A DNA stretch of 64,000 nucleotides from Kutzneria sp. 744 (GCF_000568255.1 NZ_KK037166.1:8500675-8564674); one strand, 5' to 3'. Positions 9,788-18,715 are shown, counted from the stretch's first letter. The notes: a model not told the origin generated them from the letters alone. Numbers and translations: made by a program.

Positions 9788-12700
9788 TCAGCCGACGGCG
9801 ATGGCGAACACGTGGAGCTTGGGCTGGCCCTGGGTGGCCACCGAGGTGACGTTGGGCAGGGTCACCACGGAGATGGTCTTGCCGGCCTGCAGCGGCACCG
9901 ACGAGTAGTACATGTTGACCTTCTGCGTCTGCTGCCCGCCGCTGTTGTTGAGGTACGGCAAGGCGGCCAGCACGTCCTCGCCCGGGATCGACGGCGAGGA
10001 CCACCAGTCGTCGAAGCCCAGCGCGAACTGCTGCGTGGTGCCGTCGGTGTAGACGATGGTGCCGCCGCCCGACGGTGTGCCGGAGTCACCGGTGCCGATG
10101 AAGCCCAGCTTGCTGCCGGAACCGGTCAGCAGCACCGATTGCCCGCCGGTGAGCACGTTGTCCGCCTGCCCGGCGCCGGAAGTCGGCCAGGTGAAGGTCA
10201 GACCGTCGTGCTGCACGGCGCCGCCCGAGGCGACCCCGGCCGCTGCCAGCGCCTGGGCCGAGTAGCTCAGGCCGCCGCCGTCCAGGTTGGCCGCGCCGGT
10301 GTTGTGGTCGTCGCTGATGCCGACGTTGTTGTATGCCGCGGTGAACGATGGGTACGGCACGGCCGTCTGGCCGACATCCGTTCTGGTGCCGGCACTTGTG
10401 GTCGCCGTGGCGCTGAACGGGTACGACCCGGCCGCGGCGTTGGCCGGCGCGGTGATCTGCCACGTCGTCTTCACGGTCTGGCCGCCGGCGACCGAGGGGA
10501 ACGTGGCCGGGGTGGTCGCCGTCGCCGTCCAACCGGCCGGCGCGGTGATCGACATCGTCACGTTGGTGATGGCCGAGCTGCCGCCGTTGGCGAACGTGGT
10601 GGTCGCGGTGATGCTGTTGCCCGCCTTGACGATCGGCGGGATCGCAAGCGACAGCGAGTGCCCGACGACAATCACCGCGGTGCCGGTGACGCCGTTGACC
10701 GTGACCTTGATCGTGGCCACGCCGTCGCCGGCCGCCCGGACCAGGCCCTTCGAGTCGACCGTCGCCACCGCCGTGTTGCTGCTGGCGTAGGTGACCTTGG
10801 CCTTGGACAGGTCCACAAAGGACTGGTCGTTGTTCGCAGCCACCACGATGTTGTCGGCCGATGCGTGCTGCTGGCCGGTGTCGTCGGCGATCCACTTGTT
10901 CTTGCCGGTCAGGTCGATCGTGTCGCCGGCCCGGTACACCACCTGGCCGGGCTGCACGGTGACGTAGGAGATCTTGGGCGTGATCGCTCCGGTGACCGTG
11001 GTCTGCACGCTGCCGGCCACGTCACGGGAGTTGGAGGCGACCTGGAACTGGTAGACGCCGTCGTACACGGTCTGCTTGGCACCGTCCCATTGGGACAGAT
11101 CGGCCATCTTCACCGGAATGGTGATCTTCTGCGACTGGCCGGGCTTCAGCACATCCGTCTTCTTGAAGCCCGCCAACCGCTTCACCGGCAGCTCAACGTT
11201 CGGCACGGTGAACTTCTGCGCCGCGTAGAGCTGCGCGACCGTGGCCCCGGCGGTCTTGCCGGCGTTGGTCACGGTGAACGACACCTTCACGGTGCCGTCG
11301 GCGTTGACCGTCGACCGGTCGATGGACGCGCCGGAGTAGCCGAACGACGAGTAGCTCAGGCCGTAGCCGAACGGATACGTCGGCGTGCCGGTGAAGTACT
11401 GGTAGGTCCGCCCCAGTCCGCCGGTCGCCGCCGGGGCCAGGCCGTAGTCGTTCATCGGTGGCAGCTGCGAATCGTCCTTGTACCACGTGAAGTTGAGGTG
11501 GCCACTCGGATTCTGCTTGCCCGTCACCACATCCGCCAGGGCCGCGCCCTGGGCCTGCCCGTTGTAGCCGGAGAACAGGATCGCCGGCACGGAGGCCTGC
11601 ACGTCATCGAGCACGACTGGGCCGTCGGACTGCACGACCAGCGCGGTGTTCGGGTTGCCCAGCGCGGCGACCTGCGTGATCAGCGAGTGGTAGTTGCCCG
11701 GGATGGCCAGCGTGCTGCGGTCATGCCCCTCGTTGGCCACACTTCCGTCCGTGCCGACGAATTCCACCACCAGGTCGGCGCTCTTGATGTCGGCCTGGGT
11801 CTGTGCGGACAGCACCGCCGCGCCGGTGGACCCGGTGGACGTGCCCGCGGCGTCGAAGATCACCTGCGCGCCGGGCAGCGCGGCCTTGATGCCCCCGACC
11901 GCCCCGACCTGCACGTTCGGCTGGCCCGAGTAGTCGCCGAGGGTGACCTTGTTGGCCATGTCGCCGAGGATGACGACCTTGTGCACCTTGGACGGCGTCA
12001 CCGGCAGCACGTTGTTGTCGTTCTTCAGCAGCACCAAGGAGTTGTCGGCCACCTTCTGGGCCAGCGCCTGGTGGGCCGGGCTCTGGATGGTGTCCTTGGT
12101 GATCTTCGTGTACGGCACCGAGCCGGCCGGGTCGAACTCGCCGGTCTGCATCCGGATGGTGAACACCGGCACCAGCGCGGCGTCGATGACGCCCTCGCTC
12201 AGCACGCCGGCGTTGATCGCCTCCTGGATGTTGGGCAGGGTGTTCTCCTCGCCTGGGCAGTTCAGCGCGGTGCCGGCCCGCAGCGCCCACGCCTGGCCGC
12301 CGGCCGGGCCGGAAACCTTGGTCCCGCTTGCGGTGTTGGTCCAGGTGGAGCCGGAGTCCTTGCCGTCGGTGGTCCAGCCGGGCGGCGCCCAGTTGTGGCC
12401 GCCGGTGGGCTGCCGGTAGGTGGTGCCCACCGCGCCGCAGTCGGAGGTGATGTAGCCGCCGAAGCCGTATGTCCGCTGCGCCAATGCGTTCGTCGTGTAG
12501 GTGTCGGCGACCGACGGAGTGTTGTTGATCGCGTTGTACGAGGTCATGAGCCCGGACACGTGCGCGTTCTCGATCAAGTCCCGGAACTGCGCCGTGTAGT
12601 AGTCACGGATGTCGGCGTCACTGGCGTCGGAGCTGATGCCGGTGCGGTTGAGCTCGACGTCGTTGAGGGCGTAGTGCTTGGCCGTCGAGGCGACCTTCAG

Positions 12701-13333
12701 GTACTTGCCGGGCGTTCCGTCGGCCTGGTTGCCCTGGTAGCCGTCGATGAACGCCCCGGCGATCTGCCCGACCAGATAGGGGTCCTCGCCGAATGCCTCG
12801 TCGGTGCGGCCCCACCGCGGGTCGCGGTCCATGTTGACGGTCGGGGCCCAGTAGGTCAGGGAGCCGTAGTTGTTGACGTCAGGGCCGATGTTGTTGGGGC
12901 TCACGCCCCATAACGACTTGTCCAGGAAGCCGCGCACCTCGTCCGACACCGCGGTGGTCTCCTGGTACACCAGGTCCGGGTCCCAGGCCATGCTGGACGC
13001 GAAGTTGGTCGGGAAGCTGGTGGCGTGCACCTGGTCCGGCGGGGTGTTGGGGTTGGTGGCGGCGCCGAGCCGGTTGATGCCGTGCTGGCCCTCGCTCCAG
13101 TAGGTGTACTGCTGCACGCCGAGTCTGGGGATCGCCGGCCCGCTGTTGGTGGAGAGCTGGCGGACCTTCTCCTCCAGCGTCATCCGCGACACGAGGTCGG
13201 CCGCGCGCTCGGCGAAGGTGTAGTGCGTGTCCTTGTAGAGGGGAACGGGATCGGTGGCAGCCGAGCTGCCGCCGGTCAGGGCGAGTGCGCAGACCACCGC
13301 GCACGCCGAGGCCACTGTCGCCGTTATCCGCAT
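9788..13333 (-). CDS. Secreted GH3 glycosidase, paralogue B
   Basis: 1181 residues, collinear with paralogue A along its whole length and very similar in every domain: signal peptide, GH3 N-terminal domain with MDRDPRWGR and the SDCGAV nucleophile motif, GH3 C-terminal domain, fibronectin-III-like, Big2-like, NEW3 and the terminal sandwich. The likely role is release of terminal xylose, glucose or arabinose outside the cell. The two differ by scattered substitutions and small indels, for example the insert around GAATNPNTPPDQ, so this is a tandem duplication with divergence. The start ATG at 13333 has GGAGG upstream. It diverges from the ROK gene; the shared 152-base region carries an imperfect palindrome that may bind that repressor. 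Confidence 0.9.
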   Translation of the reverse strand: MRITATVASACAVVCALALTGGSSAATDPVPLYKDTHYTFAERAADLVSRMTLEEKVRQLSTNSGPAIPRLGVQQYTYWSEGQHGINRLGAATNPNTPPDQVHATSFPTNFASSMAWDPDLVYQETTAVSDEVRGFLDKSLWGVSPNNIGPDVNNYGSLTYWAPTVNMDRDPRWGRTDEAFGEDPYLVGQIAGAFIDGYQGNQADGTPGKYLKVASTAKHYALNDVELNRTGISSDASDADIRDYYTAQFRDLIENAHVSGLMTSYNAINNTPSVADTYTTNALAQRTYGFGGYITSDCGAVGTTYRQPTGGHNWAPPGWTTDGKDSGSTWTNTASGTKVSGPAGGQAWALRAGTALNCPGEENTLPNIQEAINAGVLSEGVIDAALVPVFTIRMQTGEFDPAGSVPYTKITKDTIQSPAHQALAQKVADNSLVLLKNDNNVLPVTPSKVHKVVILGDMANKVTLGDYSGQPNVQVGAVGGIKAALPGAQVIFDAAGTSTGSTGAAVLSAQTQADIKSADLVVEFVGTDGSVANEGHDRSTLAIPGNYHSLITQVAALGNPNTALVVQSDGPVVLDDVQASVPAILFSGYNGQAQGAALADVVTGKQNPSGHLNFTWYKDDSQLPPMNDYGLAPAATGGLGRTYQYFTGTPTYPFGYGLSYSSFGYSGASIDRSTVNADGTVKVSFTVTNAGKTAGATVAQLYAAQKFTVPNVELPVKRLAGFKKTDVLKPGQSQKITIPVKMADLSQWDGAKQTVYDGVYQFQVASNSRDVAGSVQTTVTGAITPKISYVTVQPGQVVYRAGDTIDLTGKNKWIADDTGQQHASADNIVVAANNDQSFVDLSKAKVTYASSNTAVATVDSKGLVRAAGDGVATIKVTVNGVTGTAVIVVGHSLSLAIPPIVKAGNSITATTTFANGGSSAITNVTMSITAPAGWTATATTPATFPSVAGGQTVKTTWQITAPANAAAGSYPFSATATTSAGTRTDVGQTAVPYPSFTAAYNNVGISDDHNTGAANLDGGGLSYSAQALAAAGVASGGAVQHDGLTFTWPTSGAGQADNVLTGGQSVLLTGSGSKLGFIGTGDSGTPSGGGTIVYTDGTTQQFALGFDDWWSSPSIPGEDVLAALPYLNNSGGQQTQKVNMYYSSVPLQAGKTISVVTLPNVTSVATQGQPKLHVFAIAVG

Positions 13334-13384
13334 GACTTGGCGCCTCCGTCGTTGGAGAAGCTTCGGTGCGGGGCTGGCGGCGAG

Positions 13385-13416
13385 GCCATTATGGCTGTCT
13401 TTAGCCCAAAAATGGC
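13385..13416. promoter_or_regulatory. Candidate ROK operator between GH3 paralogue B and the ROK gene
   Basis: Imperfect inverted repeat: GCCATT at 13385-13390 pairs with AATGGC at 13411-13416, and GGCT at 13393-13396 pairs with AGCC at 13403-13406, all centred near 13400. The position between divergent genes suits an operator. Binding is inferred. Confidence 0.4.
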
Positions 13417-13485
13417 GCCCCGGCTGGACTACGATGCCCAGGATTGTCCGGTAGTGCCCCTAAGTCAAGGTGTTACGGTGACGGC

Positions 13486-14670
13486 ATGGCGCAGGCTCCG
13501 CTCAACCTGAGGGAAGAGGGCCGGTTGCGGGTGCTGCAGGCCCTGCACCGCACCGGACACAGCAGCCGGGTGGAGCTGGTCCGGCAGACCGGACTGTCCA
13601 AAGCGACCGTGTCCACGCTGGTCGCGGACCTGATGGCGGTCGGCCTGGTGCGGGAGGACGACGAGCCGCCGGCCTCGGCCAGCCGCACCGGCCGACCGGC
13701 CCAGGGCCTGTCGCTGGTGCCGACCGCGGCGTACGCGCTGGGCGCGGACATCGGGCACCAGCACGTCCGGGTGGTGCTGTGCGACCTGCTCGGCACGCCG
13801 CTGTGGGACCGGTTCGTGGTCAAGGAGGTCGACCGGGAGCCGTCGCAGACCCTGGACCTCGTGGCCGACCTGGTCTCGCAGGCGTTGCTGGACAACGACA
13901 TCCCGGTCGAGCGGGTGCTGGGCATCGGCGCCGGCATCGCCTCGCCGGTCGAGCGCAGCGGCGAGCTGGGCCGGTCGATGATCATGTCCGCGTGGGCCGG
14001 GCTGCGGCCGGCGTGGGAGCTGGAGCGGCGCACCGGGCTGGCCGGCCTGGTCACCAACGACGCCAACGCCGGCGCGCTGGCCGAGCGGCTCTACGGCGTC
14101 GCCCGCGACACCGGGGACATGGTGTACGTCCGGCTGTCCGCCGGCATCGGGGCGGGCATTGTCGTTGACGGACAACTGATGCTCGGCGCACGGGGACTGG
14201 CCGGCGAGGTCGGGCACTTGCTGGCCGAGCCGGGTGGGCGGATCTGCCGCTGCGGCAATCGGGGCTGCTTGGAGACGGTGGCGAGCCCGGTCGCGGTGGC
14301 CGAGCTGTTGGCCCGCAGCTGGGGCGAGCCGGTGACGCCGCTGGACCTGCCGCGGCTGGTGGCCGAGGGCAATCCGGGGGCGTGCCGGGCCATCGAGGAC
14401 GCGGGCGAGGCCGTCGGCCGGGTGCTGGCGTCGGTGGTGACGCTGGTGGACCCGGAACTCGTTGTGGTGGGCGGAGATCTGGCCTCGGCCGGCGAGCTGA
14501 TCCTGGCCCCCGTCCGGTGGAACATCCGCAAGCACGCGCTGTCGCTCGGCACCCGGCAGGTGGACGTGGTGGCCGGTGAGCTGGGGGATCGGGCCGAGGT
14601 GCGGGGCGCGGCCGGCATCGTGCTGTCCAACGCCCCCCGCCTGCTCGCCACGGCCGCCAGCGCGGCCTGA
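13486..14670 (+). CDS. ROK-family transcriptional repressor (XylR-like)
   Basis: 394 residues with an N-terminal winged HTH (about 8-65, with SRVELVRQTGLSKATVSTLV) and a ROK sugar-kinase-like domain (about 85-390). The ROK zinc site is present as CRCGNRGCLE with the preceding GEVGHL His. Such repressors sense a sugar and derepress catabolic genes. The divergence from the GH3 pair and a TTAGTTCA half-site shared by the xylA and ThuA promoters make xylose or a xylo-oligosaccharide a reasonable inducer guess. The ATG at 13486 is chosen because the HTH starts right behind it; the longer frame from 13444 adds no homology. It ends 76 bases before the convergent ThuA gene. Confidence 0.88.
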   Translation: MAQAPLNLREEGRLRVLQALHRTGHSSRVELVRQTGLSKATVSTLVADLMAVGLVREDDEPPASASRTGRPAQGLSLVPTAAYALGADIGHQHVRVVLCDLLGTPLWDRFVVKEVDREPSQTLDLVADLVSQALLDNDIPVERVLGIGAGIASPVERSGELGRSMIMSAWAGLRPAWELERRTGLAGLVTNDANAGALAERLYGVARDTGDMVYVRLSAGIGAGIVVDGQLMLGARGLAGEVGHLLAEPGGRICRCGNRGCLETVASPVAVAELLARSWGEPVTPLDLPRLVAEGNPGACRAIEDAGEAVGRVLASVVTLVDPELVVVGGDLASAGELILAPVRWNIRKHALSLGTRQVDVVAGELGDRAEVRGAAGIVLSNAPRLLATAASAA

Positions 14671-14701
14671 ACGCCAAGGGCACTATCGACCTTCACATAG
14701 A

Positions 14702-14741
14702 TTACCCTCGTTCAACGCGGGTAAGGCGTCCTTCCCTGCAT
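14702..14741. terminator. Hairpin/repeat family B, copy 1
   Basis: 40 bases starting TTACCCTCGTTCAACGCG, identical to 44577-44616. TTACCC and GGGTAA form a short stem here. The outer left arm seen in the other copy is missing. It lies between two convergent stops, so a terminator role is likely. Confidence 0.7.
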
Positions 14742-14746
14742 GGGGG

Positions 14747-16015
14747 TTAGGGCTGCTGCTGCAACTTGAAGGACTGCGACGCGATGCCGGTGCAGGTGGC
14801 CTGCGTCAGCTGCGTGCCGTCGCCCGAACCGGACGCCGTCAGGCACTTCTGGGTGGCCATGCTGGTGAAGTGCCAGTAGCCGCCGGGCTCCTGCACCGCC
14901 TGCCACTGCTGGTTCGTGCCGCCGCCGAAGGCCCACAGCTGGATGCCGGCGCCGTCGGAGGTGGAGCGACCCGACACGTCCAGGGACTCCGCCGTGTTCG
15001 CGCGGTTGTTGACCCGCAGCCACGGGCCGTTCGTGCCCTGGAACTGGAACTGCTGCGCGGTGCTGTTGTTGCAGGCGTACTGCTGGATCACCGTGCCGTT
15101 CGTGGTGCCGGCGCTGCGGGCGTCGACGCACTTGTTGTTGCCCTTGTTGATCACGGTGAAGAAGCCGCCCGGATTGATCTGGTCAGTGGGGGCGTCCGTG
15201 GGTGTGCCGCCGCCGAGCCAGAGCAGGCCGTCGATGATGAACTTGTCCTGGACCGGGTCCGCGAAAGTGGACGACAGCGGCGTCTTCGTCGTGTAGTTCA
15301 TCGCGTCGTGGCCGAAATTGGCGTACAGCATCTTGTACTGCTTGTTCGTCCACAGAATGGGGTAGTAACCGCTGTACCACGACTGGGCCGGGTCGGTGCC
15401 GACCGGGAAGCTCGACGCGTCGACCGAGGCCAGGACCTGGATGTTCGGGTTCTGCCGCAGGTCGTTCTGCCAGCTGTACCATTCGCTAACGCCGGCCATC
15501 CACGTCGTCGGCAGGCGACGGGTGGCCGCGTGCGACGAATCGGTGTGCAGAATGGCCGTCGTCGGGAACCAGGTGTTGTTGTTGAAGGTGCCGGTCCCCA
15601 TCAGCGTGTTGTTGAACCATGGCCAGCCGGTGCCGGAGTCGTTGTAGGCCGACACGTGCCAGCCGAAATACGCGCCACCGTTCTGCATGTAGTGCTGGAA
15701 TCCGGCTCGCTGGCCGGAATCCGTCGGCACGTCGTCGAGGAACATGACTACATTGGCCTGTGCCGTGGTCAGGCTGGTGAGCATCGACCAGTTGTTGGTC
15801 TGCTGGTACGAGAAGTTGTACTGCGCCGCGACCTGGGGGAACCAGACCGCCGCCTCCTTTTCGAATGCGATGTGCGCGTCGTCGTAGGTGCCGCTGTAGA
15901 AGGCGATGACCTTGAACTGCGGCGCCTGGGGCGCGGCGGGGGCGTTGGCTGCCGTGGACAACAGCAACACCGTGGACAGCGCGGCCACGACCGCGCGCGC
16001 GAGTCTCGATTTCAC
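14747..16015 (-). CDS. Secreted ThuA-like protein with C-terminal ricin-B lectin domain
   Basis: 422 residues from a GTG at 16015, which sits directly before a signal peptide (KSRLARAVVAALSTVLLL to NAPA). AAAGGG lies 10 bases upstream. Residues about 33-265 form a ThuA/trehalose-utilisation-like glutamine-amidotransferase fold (VIAFYSGTYDDAH, GAYFGWH, MLYANFGHDAM). Residues about 285-420 are a ricin-type beta-trefoil (CBM13) with QxW motifs such as QQFQF and NQQWQ. ThuA domains are common in actinobacterial sugar-degradation loci, but their chemistry is poorly known. A secreted carbohydrate-binding hydrolase-like role is inferred. The promoter region carries TTAGTTCA, as at xylA. Confidence 0.85.
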   Translation of the reverse strand: MKSRLARAVVAALSTVLLLSTAANAPAAPQAPQFKVIAFYSGTYDDAHIAFEKEAAVWFPQVAAQYNFSYQQTNNWSMLTSLTTAQANVVMFLDDVPTDSGQRAGFQHYMQNGGAYFGWHVSAYNDSGTGWPWFNNTLMGTGTFNNNTWFPTTAILHTDSSHAATRRLPTTWMAGVSEWYSWQNDLRQNPNIQVLASVDASSFPVGTDPAQSWYSGYYPILWTNKQYKMLYANFGHDAMNYTTKTPLSSTFADPVQDKFIIDGLLWLGGGTPTDAPTDQINPGGFFTVINKGNNKCVDARSAGTTNGTVIQQYACNNSTAQQFQFQGTNGPWLRVNNRANTAESLDVSGRSTSDGAGIQLWAFGGGTNQQWQAVQEPGGYWHFTSMATQKCLTASGSGDGTQLTQATCTGIASQSFKLQQQP

Positions 16016-16343
16016 CTTGACTGGACCCTTTCCGTTCAGGGCGACGGGTAGGGGCCGTCCGAGCTGGCGGTCTGCGGGCGACGTGCAGTCAAGGAAGCAT
16101 AAATCCACCACTTAGTTCAAGACTCTAATTAGGGGAGCACGGCCGTTCGGCGCAACGGCTGCGACCATTGCGCCTTTCGGTCCCGACATTGTTTCAGAAA
16201 CAGTGTTGTCGACCGTCTGAGTACATTCGCGGCACCCAGCCGGGCGAATGCACAAACTTTACGAAAGTAATTATCGGCCCGTTGTGCGAGGGCCCCAAGG
16301 CACTGTGTCCGCCGGTCCGACGACTCTGCCCGATCCGTCGGGC
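16016..16343. other. Intergenic region with the ThuA-gene promoter and two palindromes
   Basis: 328 bases without a gene. It contains CTTAGTTCAAGACTCTAATT at 16111-16130, with the half-site TTAGTTCA, and a near-perfect palindrome TGTTTCAGAAACA at 16190-16202 that could bind another repressor. No RNA gene or small ORF with a good ribosome site was seen. Confidence 0.5.
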
Positions 16344-16811
16344 TCAGGTCGCCGCGAGCGTGATCACCAGCGCCGCCAGGCCGCCGGCGCTGGTCAGCGT
16401 CCGCGCGGTGTTCCAGCGCACCCAGCGCGTCTCGAACGCCCGCCAGGCGGTGGCCGGGGCGGCCGGATCGGCCTTGTCCAGCGCGAGGTTGAGCGGGATG
16501 TTGACGCCGAACGTGATCACCAGGGCCGCGCCGAACAGGATCAGGCCGCCGGCCTCGCCGGCCACTCGGGACCAGTTGCCGGCGAGGGCGTCGAGCAGGA
16601 TCGACACGGCCATGAGCAACGGCGCGCCGCTGAAGCCGAGGAAGAACCAGCCGTTCTGGATCGCGGCGTTGATGCGCTGCATGGTCTGCACGCGGACCGC
16701 GTCGTCGGCCAGTCGCAGCCCGGGCATGACCGCGCAGCTGAAGGTGTAGAACAGGCCCGCGCCCAGGCCGGTCGCCACGGTCGCGAGAACGAGCACGATT
16801 TGTCCGACCAT
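16344..16811 (-). CDS. DUF1772 / anthrone-oxygenase-like membrane protein
   Basis: 155 residues with four predicted membrane segments (about 3-22, 52-75, 82-103 and 133-153). FYTFSCAVMPGL in the first helix and WFFLGFSG in the second are typical of the DUF1772 family. Some members are anthrone oxygenases in polyketide pathways, but most are uncharacterised. The ATG at 16811 places the first membrane helix at the N-terminus; the frame continues upstream without support. It is the last gene of a minus-strand group with the nucleotidyltransferase and the P450, 31 bases from its neighbour. Confidence 0.75.
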   Translation of the reverse strand: MVGQIVLVLATVATGLGAGLFYTFSCAVMPGLRLADDAVRVQTMQRINAAIQNGWFFLGFSGAPLLMAVSILLDALAGNWSRVAGEAGGLILFGAALVITFGVNIPLNLALDKADPAAPATAWRAFETRWVRWNTARTLTSAGGLAALVITLAAT

Positions 16812-16842
16812 GCCCGGAGTCAAGACCCCGGGACGGTTGCGG

Positions 16843-17571
16843 TCAACCGAAACTGGCGATTGCCTCTTCCAGGTAGGCGACCGCCGCCGCCTGGCGGTCG
16901 AGGTCGGGATGTTCAGGCCTGGCGATCGGGGAAGTCCGGTGCCGCAAGGCTTCCTCGATGACCGCCCGGTGCTCGGGGAAGGCCTTGATGGCATGGTGCC
17001 CGGCGCCGGACTTGGAGGTGATGTCGCCCGTGACCAGCGAGTAGTGCAGTCGGCTGATGCCCAGCACCGTCCAGGCGATCGCGGCGTCGTAGATCAGGTC
17101 GGACGGGTCGTCGAGCCACTGCCGCCAGTAGCTGTTCGCGTTGCCGCGCACCCATTCCCGCAGCTCTTCGGGATCGGCGTGCACGTCGAGCTCGGCCGGG
17201 CGCGGGCCCCGGATCGTCACGCCGTAGTTGGCCAGCGTGATCCACTCCACCGGCGACCGGCCCTCGTCGCCCGTCTTCAGCTCGCCTTCCAGCTGGAAGT
17301 GGCCGGGCGGCACTTTCGACGGGCTGGTGCGGAGATCCTCGAAGGTCACGTACAGGCCGTCGAACTTCTCCAGCCCCTCATGGACCTTCCGCAGCGACTC
17401 GGGATCCGGGTTCTCGGCGACCGCCACGAAGTCGACGTCCGAGACCTCGTCGTGGAAGTCGTCCAGGGCAACGGATCCGACCAGGTACAGGCCCTGCAAC
17501 AGGCCTGGACTCTCGCGGTCCATGCGGTCCGTGTAGCGGTCGACGAGGTCCTGGGCCCGCGGTGGCAACAT
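16843..17571 (-). CDS. Nucleotidyltransferase-like protein (aminoglycoside adenylyltransferase/DUF4111 type)
   Basis: 242 residues. LVGSVALDDF followed by SDVDFVAV is the GS...DxD signature of the polymerase-beta nucleotidyltransferase fold. The helical C-terminal half (WRQWLDDP, AIAWTVLGISRLHYSL, KSGAGHHAIKAFP) resembles the AadA/DUF4111 domain of streptomycin and spectinomycin adenylyltransferases. Distant relatives often do not give resistance, so the substrate is open. The ATG at 17571 lies 2 bases beyond the P450 stop, so the two genes are probably cotranscribed. Confidence 0.78.
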   Translation of the reverse strand: MLPPRAQDLVDRYTDRMDRESPGLLQGLYLVGSVALDDFHDEVSDVDFVAVAENPDPESLRKVHEGLEKFDGLYVTFEDLRTSPSKVPPGHFQLEGELKTGDEGRSPVEWITLANYGVTIRGPRPAELDVHADPEELREWVRGNANSYWRQWLDDPSDLIYDAAIAWTVLGISRLHYSLVTGDITSKSGAGHHAIKAFPEHRAVIEEALRHRTSPIARPEHPDLDRQAAAVAYLEEAIASFG

Positions 17572-17573
17572 GA

Positions 17574-18710
17574 TCACCAAGTTACGCCGAGGTCGGCCAG
17601 CCGCCAGTTGCCGGGATCGGGCGTGCGCACGGGATCGCCGTCGAGGCGGAGGCCGGGGAAGCGGTTGATCAGGGCCGTCAGCGCGACTTCGGTCTCGATG
17701 CGGGCCAGCGCCGCACCGAGGCAGAAGTGCGCGCCGTGGGCAAAGGCCAGGTGGCCGAAGGAGCCGGGCGTGCGCGTGACGTCGAGGCGATCGGGGTCGG
17801 GGAAGACCGCCGGATCCCGGTTGACCGACAGCATCGACACGGTCACCTGTTCCCCCTTCGGGATCGGCACGCCGCCGATCTCCACGTCCTCGGTGGTGAA
17901 GCGGGGGACCGTCAGCAGCTGGGGCGTGCACCAGCGCAGCAGCTCCTCCACCGCCCTCGGCATCAGCTCCGGATTTTCCTTCAGCAGGGCCATTTGCCCG
18001 GGATGCCGCAGCAGCGCCTCCACCGCGTTGGCGATCAGGTTGCCCGGAACCTGGCCCGCCAGCACGAGATGCCACACCAGCACCACCAGCTCGTCGTCCG
18101 AGGCCTCCGACCGCGTCAGGTCGGTGAGCAGGTCGTCGCCCGGCTCCGCGCGCCGCCGGGCCACCGCCGCCTTGGCCCCGGCGATGACCTCGGGGATCGC
18201 CTCCTGGAACGCCTGGCCCTGGCCGCTCACCACGGCGACGCCGACCCGGCGCCACATCGGCCTTTCCGCCTCGGCGATGCCGACGACGTCGCAGATCACC
18301 TCGATCGGCATCGGATGGGCGAAGTCGCGCAGCAGGTCGGCCGGCGGCTTCAGGCCGTCGAGCAGCTCGTGCACCGTCCGCTCGATCCTGGGCCGGAACT
18401 CGGCGGCCCGTCGGGCCGTGAAGGCCGGCGCCGCGAACTTGCGCAGCCGGGTGTGGTCCGGGCCGTCGATCTCGCCCAGGTTCGGCGTGTCCGGCAGGCC
18501 TTGCGGCCGCATCGCGTAGCTGGCCCGGCTCAGCCGGAACCGGGGGTCGGTCAGCACCATTCTGGCGTGCTCGTGCCGGGTGACGATCCATAACGTGCCG
18601 AGCCCCGGCACCTCCATCGTCGCCACCGGCGAGTCCGCGCGGGCCGCCGCGTAGGTGGCCACCGGATCGAGCATCACCGCGGGGTCGGCGGGGTCGAGCT
18701 GCATGATCAC
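17574..18710 (-). CDS. Cytochrome P450
   Basis: 378 residues, slightly short for a bacterial P450. The heme-binding loop FAHGAHFCLG supplies the Cys ligand, EELLRW is the ExxR motif of the K helix, and DGPDHTRLRKF is a typical B/C region. The I helix reads LVLAGQVPGNLI: the usual acid-alcohol pair of AGxET is replaced by Q-V-P-G, so proton delivery for monooxygenation may be altered. It diverges from a TetR gene, with a 7-bp inverted repeat between them, and is followed by the nucleotidyltransferase and DUF1772 genes. No ferredoxin is encoded nearby; a ferredoxin reductase remnant lies at the window start. An ATG 2 codons in is an equally good start. Confidence 0.9.
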   Translation of the reverse strand: MIMQLDPADPAVMLDPVATYAAARADSPVATMEVPGLGTLWIVTRHEHARMVLTDPRFRLSRASYAMRPQGLPDTPNLGEIDGPDHTRLRKFAAPAFTARRAAEFRPRIERTVHELLDGLKPPADLLRDFAHPMPIEVICDVVGIAEAERPMWRRVGVAVVSGQGQAFQEAIPEVIAGAKAAVARRRAEPGDDLLTDLTRSEASDDELVVLVWHLVLAGQVPGNLIANAVEALLRHPGQMALLKENPELMPRAVEELLRWCTPQLLTVPRFTTEDVEIGGVPIPKGEQVTVSMLSVNRDPAVFPDPDRLDVTRTPGSFGHLAFAHGAHFCLGAALARIETEVALTALINRFPGLRLDGDPVRTPDPGNWRLADLGVTW

Positions 18711-18715
18711 TCCAT

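Noticed and set aside
3415-12913. Very long open frames on the plus strand opposite the three GH3 genes
   Set aside because: They are Gly/Arg/Val/His-rich translations of the complementary strand with no domains or ribosome sites, and they fully overlap genes with clear catalytic motifs. High GC keeps such frames free of stops.
6172-13333. Assembly artefact duplicating one GH3 gene
   Set aside because: The two copies differ by many scattered substitutions and several small indels over their whole length, so they are real diverged paralogues.
16843-17571. Functional aminoglycoside resistance gene
   Set aside because: The fold and key motifs fit the adenylyltransferase group, but distant members often give no resistance, so only the family is reported.
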